Assembly: GCF_910592395.1 (NCBI RefSeq)
Contig: NC_088315.1
Location: 8,248,501-8,312,500, forward strand
DNA from: Lineus longissimus
Taxonomy: Eukaryota; Nemertea; Pilidiophora; Heteronemertea; Lineidae
Length of the DNA stretch: 64,000 nt
Direction: 5' to 3'
A program made the position numbers and the translations under genes. Numbering within the stretch: position 1 is the first letter of the stretch; each line of letters opens with the position of its first letter. The notes beneath the pieces were generated by a model. That model was not told the origin of the DNA, ran no database searches, and was given only the letters and a program-made list of their open reading frames with translations. This document shows positions 15,095 through 26,843 of the stretch, one piece after another.

Positions 15095-15240
15095 CAGGGT
15101 GGCCCACCCTACCTTGGCAGCTTACCACCCTACCTTGGAAGAGCCACCCTACCTTGCTCTAGAACTTTGTAGAGGGTTCCTATAGGGCCACCCTACCTCA
15201 AATTGCTGGCCACCCTACCTTGTGTTGCACACTGGTAAAA
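15095..15240. repeat. interspersed CCACCCTACCTT words
   Basis: The 12-base word 'ccaccctacctt' or a close variant occurs about six times between 15098 and 15230, with irregular spacing (about 20-60 bp). It directly precedes the 50-bp minisatellite. No function is suggested. Confidence 0.6.
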
Positions 15241-15289
15241 CGTCATGAAAATCAAGGGTATCACCTTACCTTGAGAAAACCCTGTGGAG

Positions 15290-16095
15290 AACACTGGACA
15301 GTGCATCCACCTGAACACTACATCCTAGGGTCACATCATCCCCATGGACAGTGCATCCACCTGAACACTACATCCCAGGGACACATCACACCCATGGACA
15401 GTGCATCATCCTTCATCCCAGGGACACATTGTCCCCATGGACAGTGCATTCACATGAACACTTCATCCTAGGGACACTTCTTCCCCATGGACAGTGCATC
15501 AACCTGAACACTTCATCCCAGGGACATACCATCCCCATGGACAGTGCATCAAACTGAACACTTCATCCCAAGGACACTTCTTCCCCATGAACAGTGCATC
15601 AACCTGAACACCTTATCCCAGGGACATTTCTTCCCCATGGACAGTGCATCAACCTGAGGACTTCATCCCAGGGACACTTCTTCCCCATGGACAGTAAATC
15701 AACCTGAGCACTTCATCCCAGGGACACTTCTTCCCCATGGACAGTCCATCAACCTGAGCACGTCATCCCAGGGACATAACGTCTCCATGGACTTTGCATC
15801 CACATGAACACTTCATACCAGGGACACTTCTTCCCCACGGACAGTGCATCAACCTGAACACTTCATCCTAGGGACACTTCTTCCCAATGGACAGTGCATC
15901 AACCTAAACACTTCATCCCAGGGATACTTCTTCCCCATGGACAGTGCATCAACCTGAGCACTTCATCCCAGGGACACATCGTCCCCATGGACAGTGCATT
16001 CACATGAACATTTCATCCCCATGGACAGTGTATCTACACGAACACTTCATCCCAGGGACATATTGTCTCCATGGACAGTGCATCCATGAGAACAC
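15290..16095. repeat. 50-bp minisatellite, about 16 copies
   Basis: Tandem units of 50 bp carry 'ccatggacagtgcatcaacc' and then 'tgaacacttcatcccaggga'. Units diverge at scattered positions ('gtccatcaac', 'ttccccacgg') and one unit near 16010 is shortened. The period is not a multiple of 3, so the short reading frames across the array are artefacts. Confidence 0.9.
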
Positions 16096-17570
16096 TTCAT
16101 CCGCTTCCCCACGGTCACTTCATCCACAAGGGCAATTTGTTAATACAAAGTTTACTGAAAATACTTGCAAGAAAAAATACGCCTCATGTCAAACTGTCAG
16201 TTCATTCCCTGAACACACCATATGACGTTCAGGTGGTCATAAAGAAAACGGATACATGTACAGCAACACAGAATGTTGTTGGCACAAGCTTTGACTACCC
16301 CTTTGTAAATTTTGTAGTATACAGCCTAATGACAAACCTTTGGTTAGGACGTAAATGTACAAATGTACTGTACACCTGGGATATGACAGCAGTGGTCATG
16401 TACAAATGCATGCTGTACTTGTAACCTCCTACATGTATTCTAAAAGAACAGTACTACTTTTAGGGGCATCCTACGTGTAGTCCTATGATGTACACTGTAG
16501 ACATGACACAGGACACATAACAATACCATTACCAAGATGGGTCTTCAGGCCTGTCGGCCTCGTCAATGACATACACACTTGATAATGACATACAACCTTG
16601 ATTGCATTCCAGGTCATGAACTACTTGTAGTACTTCATTAAAAGAGAAAGGCACATGTACTCTCTTCTTTCATATTTGTCTATTTCTTTGTTCAAAATGT
16701 ACATGTAGTCTCTTCTCCCTACTGCTGGCAAATACACTGTTTGTCTCACTTGACATAAGTGACAGCAGATGGTGGACACAATCATTGAATAACGACCAAT
16801 TTACAACAATGCATTAAAATCACAATAATTGAGATATATTGTAGTCTAGGCATAGAACAATACATGTACAACTGCTATCATAGTAGTCTTACCACAGGTT
16901 TTGTCTGAAGAATTATGTAAATGTTCATCAACACTGCAAACTGTGTAATGTCACTATCAGTAACCTCTTCCATTTTACCATTTGCATGTAAATTTGGGGT
17001 TTTCATCCGATGTTATGGCCTTCACAATTTCTAGCCAACACAAGTACACCTGAACTCTCCCATCCTAAATTACATGTAAATGGGAAATCAATCAATCAGA
17101 TTGTGAGAGGCCTTGACTCAATGACTGAGTTCATTGAGAAAAATTAGATAAGCCTTTAAGGTCAGAATGGGTTAAACTTTATTTGTGAACATAGAAATGA
17201 CATCCTGAAAACAACTGGGGTTAGATACATAATAATATGCATCAGAATTCAGATCAATATTATCTGAACAAGGGTAAAATTATCTAGACCCCTGGTGGTA
17301 GATGGTGAAAATGATCAGTTGGGATGGGACAGTCTTAGGGAAAGGATCATCGATCAGAATGATTTTTATCCTGTTAAAAGTTAAACGATACAAAATGTAA
17401 ACGTCTCCTCATTAATTATTCTGTTGAACTGTTTACTATGCTCAAAATCAATGTCTCTTACTAATCAAAATCAGATGGAACATTAAACTGACAGATCTTG
17501 TACTTAGTTATAGACTGCTCATGAATAATTTTACGGAGCAGCGATGCTCATTTTAGATTCATAAACATAC

Positions 17571-17810
17571 CTGAGGTGCCGTCGACTGCATCTGTTTTTG
17601 CAGGGCTTCTCGTTCCCGTTCGCTCTCGTCTAGGCGGGCGGTGGAGATGGAAAGTTGGTCCTGGGTCTCCCGCAGGGTTTCCATCAATTTGTCCCTTTCG
17701 TCCAACATGTTCACCATCAACTGCTCAAAATTTGCATCGTCTCCGGAATATTGCGACTCCCGGTCACCAGAGCCGTCCTCAGATATCGTGGGCATTACGT
17801 CGCACATCAT
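17571..17810 (-). CDS. PPFIA: liprin-alpha, first coding exon (partial gene)
   Basis: This exon encodes the N-terminus of liprin-alpha, a coiled-coil and SAM-domain scaffold of presynaptic active zones and cell edges that binds LAR-type receptor phosphatases. It encodes 80 residues beginning MMCDVMPTISEDGSGD, which matches the conserved start of vertebrate liprin-alpha (MMCEVMPTISE). It continues with the family's FEQLMV.ML.ERD.L..TLRETQ segment, here FEQLMVNMLDERDKLMETLR, the beginning of the long coiled coil. The exon ends in CAG followed by the donor GTATGT, in phase 0. The known protein is over 1000 residues; exon 2 and beyond would lie at lower coordinates or outside the window. The TMEM183 start codon lies 525 bp away on the other strand. 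Which of the family's paralogs it corresponds to cannot be told from one exon. Confidence 0.93.
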
Positions 17811-18335
17811 TTTGCTGTTTTAGATATCCTCACAGCTCAAAAGATATGGCCAAATCCTGGCAACAAAAAATTGACAACCCTAGATCAATCTCAATACACT
17901 ACACACACGCACACAGCAAAATGCACAGTGTCTGTGGCTTCACCACAGACACAGAAAATGAAGATGGGAGTAGAAATTCGAGGTGAAATTATGGTCTATT
18001 ACAGCCATCCGGGTATCATGATAACTCCATTTTTAAAGTGACCATTTACACCTTGGTCTTATCAATGTTGTTTTAAGTTAATCCAGTGCCCTGATACCAA
18101 ATTTCTTGAGATTTTCAACATTAAATCGGGAGTCCGTTCACCGAAAGATCCGCCATCTTGGGAGCCATTTTTCTCCTCCCAAAGTAGGTCATTCCCACAA
18201 TTCCACGCGCCTGCATTTTCGATATGGCGGCCGACCCGGGTGGGCCTTTCCAAAATTCTTTCAATATTTTTATGTTTTTCTGCCAACTATGGAATCCGAT
18301 TTCCATTCCAAAGTGATAGGAGGAAAGAGCGAGCT
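17811..18335. promoter_or_regulatory. probable bidirectional promoter, liprin-alpha / TMEM183
   Basis: These 525 bp separate the ATG codons of two divergently transcribed genes. Two matches to the YY1 core are visible: 'ccgccatcttg' at 18150-18160 (minus-strand CAAGATGGCGG) and 'atggcggcc' at 18224-18232, about 175 and 110 bp before the TMEM183 start. YY1 sites of this type are common close to transcription starts of housekeeping genes. No TATA box is obvious. The transcription starts are not known; shared-promoter function is inferred from the layout. Confidence 0.5.
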
Positions 18336-20569
18336 ATGCCTAAGTGTAGGCGAAAGTCTGGAGGGCGGGGTGATGGAGAAAGAGGGCAAATGAGCACCTC
18401 AAATGGTAGTTGTAAAAACTTAATTTTTATAAAAATGAACTTGTTGACCTCAGTCAGAATTTTAGGGGAAAACCCTTCGGCCTAATCACGTGACCTTTGC
18501 CCGGCCTGTCAGTATTGCGCAATACCAGGAAGTGCTCTGCTTGCTGTCATTAGTTAGTTGCTCACATTCCACACTATTTATTAGTTTGCCATGCATTCAT
18601 TTGATGGACAGGTAATTAAATGATGATATATTGATATTCACTTCAATGATTATGAACTGTTTGTATCTCACCAATGACATGATGAGGGCCAACTGCCATG
18701 ACTTGTCCTTCTTTCTTTTGACCTTTCTATATTCCACCTTTTTCTTGGTGAATAGATAGTATAATTAGATTTCTCTTACAGATGTGACCGTGTATGATTT
18801 CGCCCATTCTGAAGCTTCACCCAAGAGGACTACGAATAGAGTCAAGAAGGGTGCCACAAATGCAATGAAAAGTGAAGGTATGTTACGATCTCCTCTCCAA
18901 GATCCCGTTCGGATGGATCTTGGGCACTGTCTCAAGCAGTTTCTGCCTTTGTCCTGCAGACAGTTAGTTATTTACTTACTATAATAACATACGTGTTGTA
19001 GTCGCTCCAGCAATAGAAGTTTCCATTTACTAGAAGCTTGTGATGCTTATAAGAAAGCCAGCAAAATGTCTTCCAAAATAGTCTTTTGCTTTGGGAAGTA
19101 CTTATGCCAGTTATGTGTACTGATATCTACATTTGAATTGCTATTCAATTTCTAGTCAAACAACTGATCGGTTGCCCGACGCAGGAGAATCCCGCATTAG
19201 CCTGGTATGAAAAGGATCTTGATGATTTCAACATAATTGAAAATGATGGGGAGCAGGAGAGGGAGGAAGAGGTGGAGGAGGGGAAGGGGGAAACTAATGG
19301 AGGTGTGTATTAGCTATTTCATAGACATTCTTCCCGACTGGAGTTTCTTTCTTCTTTTTTGCACTCGATTTTCTTTTCATGCGTACACTATAGAACCAGG
19401 CCTAAGTGATTGTCAAATCCTAGATTGTTCAATCCTAGATTCTTCTAAATGTCGGAATCTCTCATTTCAGATCTTGTCATAAAACCAGATATAAAGAAAA
19501 CCAAGAAGGTGCCAAAGGCTGTTGTTGAGAATGGCCGAGTCTCGTATCCTCTTGATTTGTGGTTCATGCTCTCCGAGTTCATCGATCCCAGAGACATTGG
19601 ACGATTTGCCTGTATCTGCACAAGCTCTCATTATGTCATTCATACGGCACAGTTCTGGAAGCGACTTTATGACAGGTAAGTCAGTTTGGGGAGCCCTCCG
19701 CCAAAAAAAATCTTCTCTCAAACCTTTATACGAGATATTTGTCTCTGTCAATCAGTTTATGATACTTAAGTTAAACACCTAACCTTGCAATGAACATGTT
19801 TTGCGTGCAACGCTAATCGAGCTGCCTCGGTCGAAAGCTGTCAACACTTCACTTCACTTTTTGTTGCATATGATCATGGTTGCAGTTCGTAGCAATTTAT
19901 ATCACATGTTTGCGGGGCGTTTACCTGATGGTTTTTTTGTTTTGTTCCAGGCATTATGATTCCTCGCTAAAACTGCCACCCCAGCTTGAGAGAACAAGCA
20001 TGGAGCGTCTGCAGGGTCTACGGGCGCGGGTCATCCGGGCGCTACAGGTCATGCACCCACCGTTCATCGAGCGATACCGGGCATTAGGACAGCCATTTGA
20101 AGACGACATATATGGGGTGGAGGGATACAGGTGTACGGCCATGTGGTACAAAAAAATAAAAAACTACTGGAACTTCTGTTTTAGACTGAAACGGGCCACT
20201 TCACAGTGTGATCTTCTTGCTCAAATCTCAAAGAACGGGAATCAAAATAGTCCAGGACGGGGCTTGAATCGTCATGATCTCATTAACGGATTTAACAACA
20301 TCCATGATAACCAAGAGGAGGGATGCTGCATCATGAAGGTTACCTGTAAAGACTATGTTTCATTCCCGGTAATCATGGGAATGGTGCTCAATAAGGTTTA
20401 TCTTAACGTCAGCCAGAACATGCGGTTTCATCGCCTCAGGTTGGTGTTCGACACACACAGGGTTAAAGACATCAAACAGTGTTGCACTGGTACTACTGTT
20501 GTATTAGATCCAGTATTGAACGCCAAGATTTTACAATGGTGGGATCCTCATTTTCCAACATCAGAGTAA
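18336..20569 (+). CDS. TMEM183: transmembrane protein 183 (TMEM183), five exons, 378 aa
   Basis: Exons are 18336-18405, 18782-18877, 19156-19302, 19471-19675 and 19951-20569; all junctions are GT-AG and in phase. The length of 378 aa is close to human TMEM183A (376 aa). The N-terminus MPKCRRKSGG and then VTVYDFAHSEAS..RVKKGATNAM match human MPKRGK.. and VTVADYADSD..RVKKAVANAV. Exon 3 encodes an acidic linker. Exon 4 holds an F-box-like helix bundle (YPLDLWFMLSEFIDPRDIGR, ending FWKRLYDR). Exon 5 begins with HYDSSLKLP, has ERLQGLRARVIRAL, and later a moderately hydrophobic stretch (VSFPVIMGMVLNKVYLNVS) that aligns with the proposed membrane segment, then MRFHRLRLVF and a C-terminal LQWWDPHFP. 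The molecular function of the family is unknown. A possible polyadenylation signal ATTAAA is at 20713-20718. The family has been called membrane-bound, but the single weak segment and F-box-like part leave that open. Confidence 0.95.
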
Positions 20570-23500
20570 ATTATATTTCTTGACCTATTTTTGCAGTGAG
20601 AGCGCTCCATCATCTTAGCAAGCTCAGAATCACTGACTTATTGACTGCTCATGTGGATTTGGATAATCACTGCTTGGTCAGTTTTCTATACATGACCGAT
20701 TATCCAGCAGCTATTAAAATCTACCTGCATCTTTATTTTAAACACTGAAGTTATAAAAACTTTGTAAGGCTTGAAAGATTTGTGCAAGAACATTGTTGTT
20801 TTCCAGTGAGAGATTATTGTTATTGTGACAATGTGATACTGTGAATGTTATCGTGGCGAGTTTGGTTTTTTCCGAAAAGGACTTACGGGCATGTGTTACG
20901 TTATTTACAGTTTGCCCTCCTAAAAAGAGCAATTTGACAGCAGAAATGAAAAGACCTAAGCCTCAGGCTGGCATTTTCACATGAAAAAAATTCAGTTTTT
21001 TGCTCTGGGTACTATTACATCTCTGATTAGAATAATGTCCTGCTGATAAATTGCTTGTTGGCTGATCAGATATGGTGTATTTTGTTGTTCTTCGAGAAGA
21101 AAATGAAGTTCAGTACAGCTTCTTATTTTGGTTCATCACTGCCATATCAGGATTATGATTCCCAACGAATCGGGGCCATACTTTAAGGATGTACGCAAAT
21201 CCGAATTATCATGATCCCCTCTCCCCTGTATTAAAAAAAACTCGTAAATTGTACGAGAAAATGTACAGGGTAGGCAAATGACCGCCCAAATTCTTCACCT
21301 CCCCCTCTCCCTCAAATGCGTACATACTTAAGGTATGACCCCAGTGCAAAAATTGGAATGTACAAGGGGAACTACTTTCACTAGAGGAGAGCATCCAATG
21401 CCGTAGTGATGACATGAAGAAATTCATTAGTGCTTGTCGATTTCGCGTATGTTAGTGCCAGTTGAAACACTGAGAGATAAAGAGCATCGAAAACATGCCT
21501 ACAGCATTTGTATTGGGACCAATGCAAAAATTGTCTAGTGAGTACATGTGTCTCAATAGTAAACTTCAAAGAAGTTGCAATTGAATTGTAGGTCCGAGTT
21601 CATGTGATAAACTGTTAGAATGTCTTTAATGGATGTGTTACGTACATTACAAGGCAGTTTATTTATTTTCAATAAAATATTTGATTGGAAATAATAGTTT
21701 TCAAGTTTTATGCCTTCGAGAAAGATACTCTTCCAGTTCGAGGGCCAACCATGATAAGCATGTTTCATCTTGGAAAGAAGTGATCAAAATACACATGTAC
21801 AGAAATTGCCTTGCCTACCTCCCATGCTTGAACTATTTAGTACATGTTTGTAAACGCAGTAAAGGACTCGTCACGATGTATCGAAATTGCCCCTCCCCTC
21901 TCTTACATAACTCGGCAATCCAGATCAGGGAATACCAAGGAAACCTAAAAGACCAAGCCTTGAACTGATATGTTAATCAGCCTATTATGTCATGGTGTGG
22001 GGTCCAGACCAACAGCTGTCAAACCAGGTATGGAGTGGTCACATGTGAGAAGACAGGTCTCCACTTTGCCGATGCTTGAGGAGAGGTGCAGATTGTTCCA
22101 CTTAGTTCATATCGTAATGCTCCTAAACAAATTGCCTAACTCAATTTTTGGAGAAAGTTAGATAACTGCCTAACTCAATTCCCAACACCACGTGATACAC
22201 CACATTAAATCGGAGTTAGGCAATTTTACCCGACAGTCTGCCTCATTGACTGCTGCTGAATGTGCAGATAGGGACAATATCTGTCTGTTCCGAAAACATG
22301 ACAGCTGGTTTTGATTTCTGGACACCATGTTACCGCTGCCGCTTCTGTCGATTACTGGACAGCATGTTACTGTCCTGATTGTGAAGATTGGAGAATATAT
22401 CTCTCCCAACACACATGCAGGATGGGATTGTTGGACAGCATGTCACTGCTATGGATTTTGCAGTTGGGACAATATATCTGTTCCAACATACACGCTGGAT
22501 ATAATTGCATGACAGCATGCTTCTGTGCCGATTGTGCAGATAGGAAATTATATCTTTCCCAACACACATGCAGGATGTGATTGCTGGACAGGATGTTACT
22601 GCTGCTGATTGTCAACAGTGGAACAAGATTGTTACACAACCTAAAACAAAATAACGATTTTAGATAAGTATTTTATTATCAAATCTGTCGGACAGACTAC
22701 ATCTCCAGGACATGATTTTGAGCATGCATAAGGGACTGTCAATGTATGCACCAAGGGGGAGGTTCTATCCCAAAGCGTACACATGCAACAAAGGTATTTG
22801 GTGCACACTTGGATTCCAGTTAGTGGCAAGTCAATACCAAGTGCATGTGCCGGAACTATAAAAGTGATGGCTTGCATCTGCATAGAATTCTGGCATAAAA
22901 AGCTACAATTTCTTGTTGCAAGGGATCGATACAAAAAGAAGAACACAAGACAAAATTCACGTACCCGTATCATACCTGTAGGTTATGGCCAGAGCATACC
23001 TACATGGTGCATGGATGGATTACGGCCAGAGCGTACAGGTTTGGGGGGTAAGGTGCGTACTTACTTTATGGACAGCCCCTCATGTCTAAAGAAAAGAGAC
23101 AGCCGTCTCTGCAAACTCAGTTCTACCCATCCTCCACATGGCTCAGATTAAACAAAAGAGTTTCTATTAAGTGTCAGACAACAAGTCCCTTTTGAAGTCC
23201 ACAGATGGAGATGGAGAACTGAGTTTGCAATAGAAACACTTGTCTGACAATACCAAGTAAGCTTCAGTAACAAAACCTGAACCAGCAGGTGATTGTAAAT
23301 AATACAATGGGCTGATAGGTGAGAAGAATACTGCATCTAGTTGAACTACTGGTTACGTCTTCATAATGTACAAGGTAATCTCATGGGCTAATCATAAATC
23401 AATCATGATTCTGTTATTCCTGAACAAAACAAATCTCCCAAATGAGAATTTATTCCCTATGAGTTCTACATTCAATAAATTATATATTCAAAAAACTCCC

Positions 23501-23765
23501 TGAAACGCCAGCTACATATCGAAGGTTTGACAATAAATGCAAGGAAATGCAAAAATATTTTTGTCTCGTCCGAGAGTTTCTGCACAGAGGACAGTTCTTG
23601 GATGCATCAGAAAATGTACACAGACATTCAACCAGTGCACACTTTCTCTGGATGTATCCATGAAGCCCACTCCATGGAGAGACTAACAGTATCACCCCAC
23701 CCGTGACAACCGTCAGTAACTAAAACCAACCAAGAGCAGCATTCAACAGAGACCCAAACGCATTT
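20570..23765. other. intergenic region between TMEM183 and RECQL tail exon
   Basis: The 3' UTR of TMEM183 runs into this stretch. I see no exon with conserved protein features. The only structure is a degenerate ~78-bp repeat at 22250-22615, annotated separately. Short reading frames here have no recognisable domains. Confidence 0.6.
22250..22615. repeat. degenerate ~78-bp tandem repeat, four to five copies
   Basis: Units contain 'tggacagcatgttactg', then 'gattgtgaagattggagaa' or a variant, then 'tatatctctcccaacacaca' and 'tgcaggatg'. The copies begin near 22318, 22355, 22433, 22510 and 22585, partly truncated at both ends. Minus-strand peptides of the type ACMLEQIYCPNCKI are translations of this repeat and not evidence of a zinc-finger gene. 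Confidence 0.75.
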
Positions 23766-26316
23766 TCAACGTTTCATGTGGTGCAGCTGATCTAAATAAA
23801 CATCACGCAGATCTTCCAAGTCGCCATCCGAATCAGACGATGCCCCCTTCCTTGAAGTATCATCCCGAGTCACTACTGGCAAATTCTCCAGATTAAACAT
23901 CGACTTTTCTACGCTACCCGCCGATCCCAAGCTATCGTCTGTATCAGGCTGTTCTAAAATGGCACATTTTTCAACAGTTTGGGTCAAAGTTCTCAACCGG
24001 TCACTTTTTTGTCTTTTCCCTTTTGCGCCAAACGCACCTGGGCTCATCGAGTCAAACTTGGCAGCCTCACTTTCAGAGCTAGAGTCAACGACGTCTAGCG
24101 TATCCAACTGTTTTGCATAGATGTTGTATAGTTCGCTCATTTCCATACTGCTGCTGGCTGTAGTATCACCGTGTCCACTGGACACACTCATATCACCTTG
24201 GGTGCTAGAAATGGTTGAATCTACAAGTGGAGACTTCCCAACTTTTTCCGTGGTATCCCTCCGAGAATATGCAAATTTTTGTTCTAATTTTGGGGACTGG
24301 ATAGTCTCCTCCATGTCATCTTCAGAGTCGGATTTGACGACTTCCGACTCGATTGATTTCACGGAATGCAAGGACTCCTGGGAAACACGAGCAGACGACG
24401 TTGTTGTGTCACTGGTCGTCGATGATGACGAATCACGTTGACGGAACGCCCAACTTTTGAACATTCCGTCACCGCCACCATCACCAAACGCATACGACTT
24501 ACTCAAACTATCCTTTCTAGCCTGGGGTTTATCAGCAGTGGGCCTAACTAGAATCTTTTCATCAAATTCTTTTGACTTTTTTAGCACAGGAAGAGGTTCA
24601 CGAACTTTAGGTCTTGCACCACCCTCACCAAGCGGTTTCTCAAAATACCCAAATGGTTTAAAAGAAGGTTTCAAACTTTTCGACATCGCTTTTGATTTTT
24701 TTGACGGTTCATCCGTAGTTAGGGAGCGTCCAGAGATCGCATCATCTTGAAAAGTTAGTGTGGACTCCCGAGAGGATGTGGATGAAAACGTTGAGCTTTC
24801 ATCAGAAAGTCCCCGACTCCGCAGTCGTTTGAACACACCACGGACAATTGCTTTGCTATTTGAACCTTCCAGGCTATCAGATGTACCAGTAGATGTCAAA
24901 GAAGAAGCGCCCTCTGGCTTCTCCCCCATGCCAAGGGAACCCAAGAACTCGCTCTTTTTCACCTGACGACGTCTGCGTCTTGCCCGAGAATCCACCGAGT
25001 CATCCCCAGTTTCCTGTTCCACTTCAACAGGCACCTCAGAAACAACAACCTTTGGTAAGTTCTTATCCCTCCCCGCCCTGCTAGTTGAACATGACGTGTC
25101 ATCATCCACCTGAGGACCTTTTCCCTCCATAACATCTATAACATCCTCCCGCCTTTTTTTACGCCTACCCTTCCTCACTTTATTGGAGACTGCTTCACCA
25201 ACTGTAACCTTGGTGGAATCTTTTGACCTTGACACTGAACTGTCATCAGATTTGACCTCACCAAGTGTGACCTTTTTAAACTCCCTGTGAGACCTTGGCC
25301 CTGAACTGTCACCAGGCTTAACCTTCACCTTTGACCTTGACCTTTTTGATTCATGTGATGTCCTAGAGGTCGTAGTACCCGATCTTGAATCCAATTGACT
25401 AGATCCGGAACTCCTAGTAGAAGAATGTGATGTGCCAGAAACCAAGCCCACATCGGAAGACCTAGGGACCTCACTGGAATAAACAGAACTTTGACTGGCA
25501 TGTAATGAACTGTCACTGGTTTGTTTTGAACTCTGACTGGAATGTAATGTAGTCCGACTGGAAAGCACTGAACTTTGGCTGGAATGCACAGAACTTTGAC
25601 TGGAATGTACAGACTCTTGCTGTGTAGCCGCAGAGCCTTGGTCCATTTTTACTGGAGACAATTTTGGACCAGATTGCCCCGCATCTTTTGTGTATCTCAC
25701 AGCATATCTACCGAGTCTGACCGATTCTTTTTCTATGGCCTCATCAGAATCAGAATCCTCGCCACAGTGAAGTCCATCAGAGCACAAGCTTGACTTTGTT
25801 GTCAAACTTTCCGTGTCTGCAGACAGCACCCCGGATTTTTCACCCAAGGAAACAGCAGACATATCTCCACCAGACATGTTTACCGTCTGCTGTTCCAGAT
25901 CTTCTCCAGACACAACATACACTTGCCGTCTGCCAAATTTGCTTTTCAACTTAGCAGACATCTTCTGTTTCTTAGCACCTTTCTTATCACTAGATTGATT
26001 TACCCGCTCAATATCTTTACTAGCTTGTTCAAATAATTCTTCCGCATTATCTCCAAGGCCATCAAGTTCGTCATTATCACTATCGTCAATTGTAATGCAG
26101 CAGCGAAGTTTCCTCCTTCCATCAACATCATCGACGCCTCCACCATCAACATCATCAAGCCCATTTTTACAAATGCTATTAATTTCGGAGAAGCCATTGG
26201 AATTTCTCACTTTCTCGGAGAAGGGACGGCATGCAGAGTAATCCGATAATTTTTGCAACTTGGCTGGACTACATGGACTATGGTCGACTATATCACATGC
26301 ACTTGACTGGACAACA
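23766..26316 (-). CDS. large serine-rich exon; probable 3' exon of a long RECQL form
   Basis: A single open exon encodes 850 residues up to a stop at 23766. It has no credible ATG at its 5' end; instead a strong acceptor (pyrimidine-rich, ending TTGTTTCAG at 26317-26326) opens it with one base completing a codon. RECQL exon 9 contains a donor (TG then GTAATT, at 26846-26847) that leaves exactly two bases, so joining them gives GSDDSD-C-VVQSSACDIVDHSP in frame and a 1584-aa protein. The encoded segment is low-complexity and probably disordered, rich in Ser, Asp, Glu and Lys. It has a SUMO-interaction-like motif (CITIDDSDND, about residues 73-82 of the exon), a heptad repeat SSVHSSQ (about seven copies) and two copies of a short C-terminal motif (ELYNIYAKQL and DLRDVYLDQL). 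I recognise no catalytic domain. Alternatively it belongs to a separate gene whose first exon I have not found. Confidence 0.65.
25460..25625 (-). repeat. 21-bp coding repeat (SSVHSSQ heptads)
   Basis: On the minus strand the exon has about seven 21-bp units encoding ESVHSSQ, SSVHSSQ, SSVLSSR, TTLHSSQ, SSKQTSD, SSLHASQ and SSVYSSE. At DNA level the plus strand shows 'ggaatgcacagaactttgac'-like units in tandem. Codons differ between units while the Ser/Gln pattern is kept, so the peptide periodicity may be under selection. SQ dipeptides recur, the minimal target of ATM/ATR-type kinases. Confidence 0.85.
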
Positions 26317-26553
26317 CTGAAACAACACAAAACAAAAAGTAAGTTCTTTGAACTCTACAACTGAAAATGGGCCATTCATTAATCAGAAATGACAACAACA
26401 ATATGGGGATTGAAGAATTCCACCTAAATGAGTTGGATCGATTGAGCAAAGGGGCTGTATAAAACTGAAAACGGTCTTATACTTTGTGAATAATGAATAA
26501 TGAATGGCCCTAATATAATGATACTAGAGGCCTATGTAATCAGTAGTTCAACT

Positions 26554-26559
26554 TTTATT
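26554..26559 (-). terminator. candidate polyadenylation signal for short RECQL form
   Basis: On the minus strand AATAAA is present here, about 285 nt downstream of the short-form RECQL stop (26844-26846) and inside the putative intron leading to the long-tail exon. It would allow intronic polyadenylation to make the short form. Confidence 0.45.
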
Positions 26560-26843
26560 AGAAAAATAAAGTATATCTCAAACAGTTTCTTTAATGACGG
26601 GAGAAAGTCTTTATGCATAAATCATGATGATGGATTTGGTCAGAAAATTGATTGATATGCATGGTAAGAACTTAGATAAGTACTCTGCACTTTGTAACCA
26701 CGACCAAAATGTATTTGGAACAAGCATTGTCCTTATAGGATACCGGGTACATTTTACTCGGTGTTGTTGGACAAGTCCAGCAAATTTTCATTTCAACAAT
26801 CACCATGAAGCAAGTTTCAAAGACGTCACAAGATCAAAGTCAA

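Larger units (their letters stand above)
1..17570 (-). other. presumed intron 1 of liprin-alpha, repeat-rich, no convincing coding exon
   Basis: The liprin-alpha exon at 17571-17810 ends in a splice donor, so on the minus strand everything below it should be intron until exon 2, which I could not find. The stretch holds a degenerate ~114-bp repeat (1350-1690), degenerate ~190-240-bp repeats (about 7360-8020), a LINE-like fossil near 13.2-13.6 kb and minisatellites at 11.24-11.97 and 15.29-16.10 kb. A 16-base G run lies at 696-711. In 1691-7300, 8080-11230, 12040-13160, 13600-15090 and 16100-17558 I see only AT-rich DNA with short chance reading frames. Exon 2 of the family is short (about 100 bp in vertebrates), so a small exon could be missed by eye. 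Confidence 0.5.

Noticed and set aside
11240-16095. CRISPR-like arrays
   Set aside because: The repeats are contiguous without unique spacers, in an animal genome; they are minisatellites.
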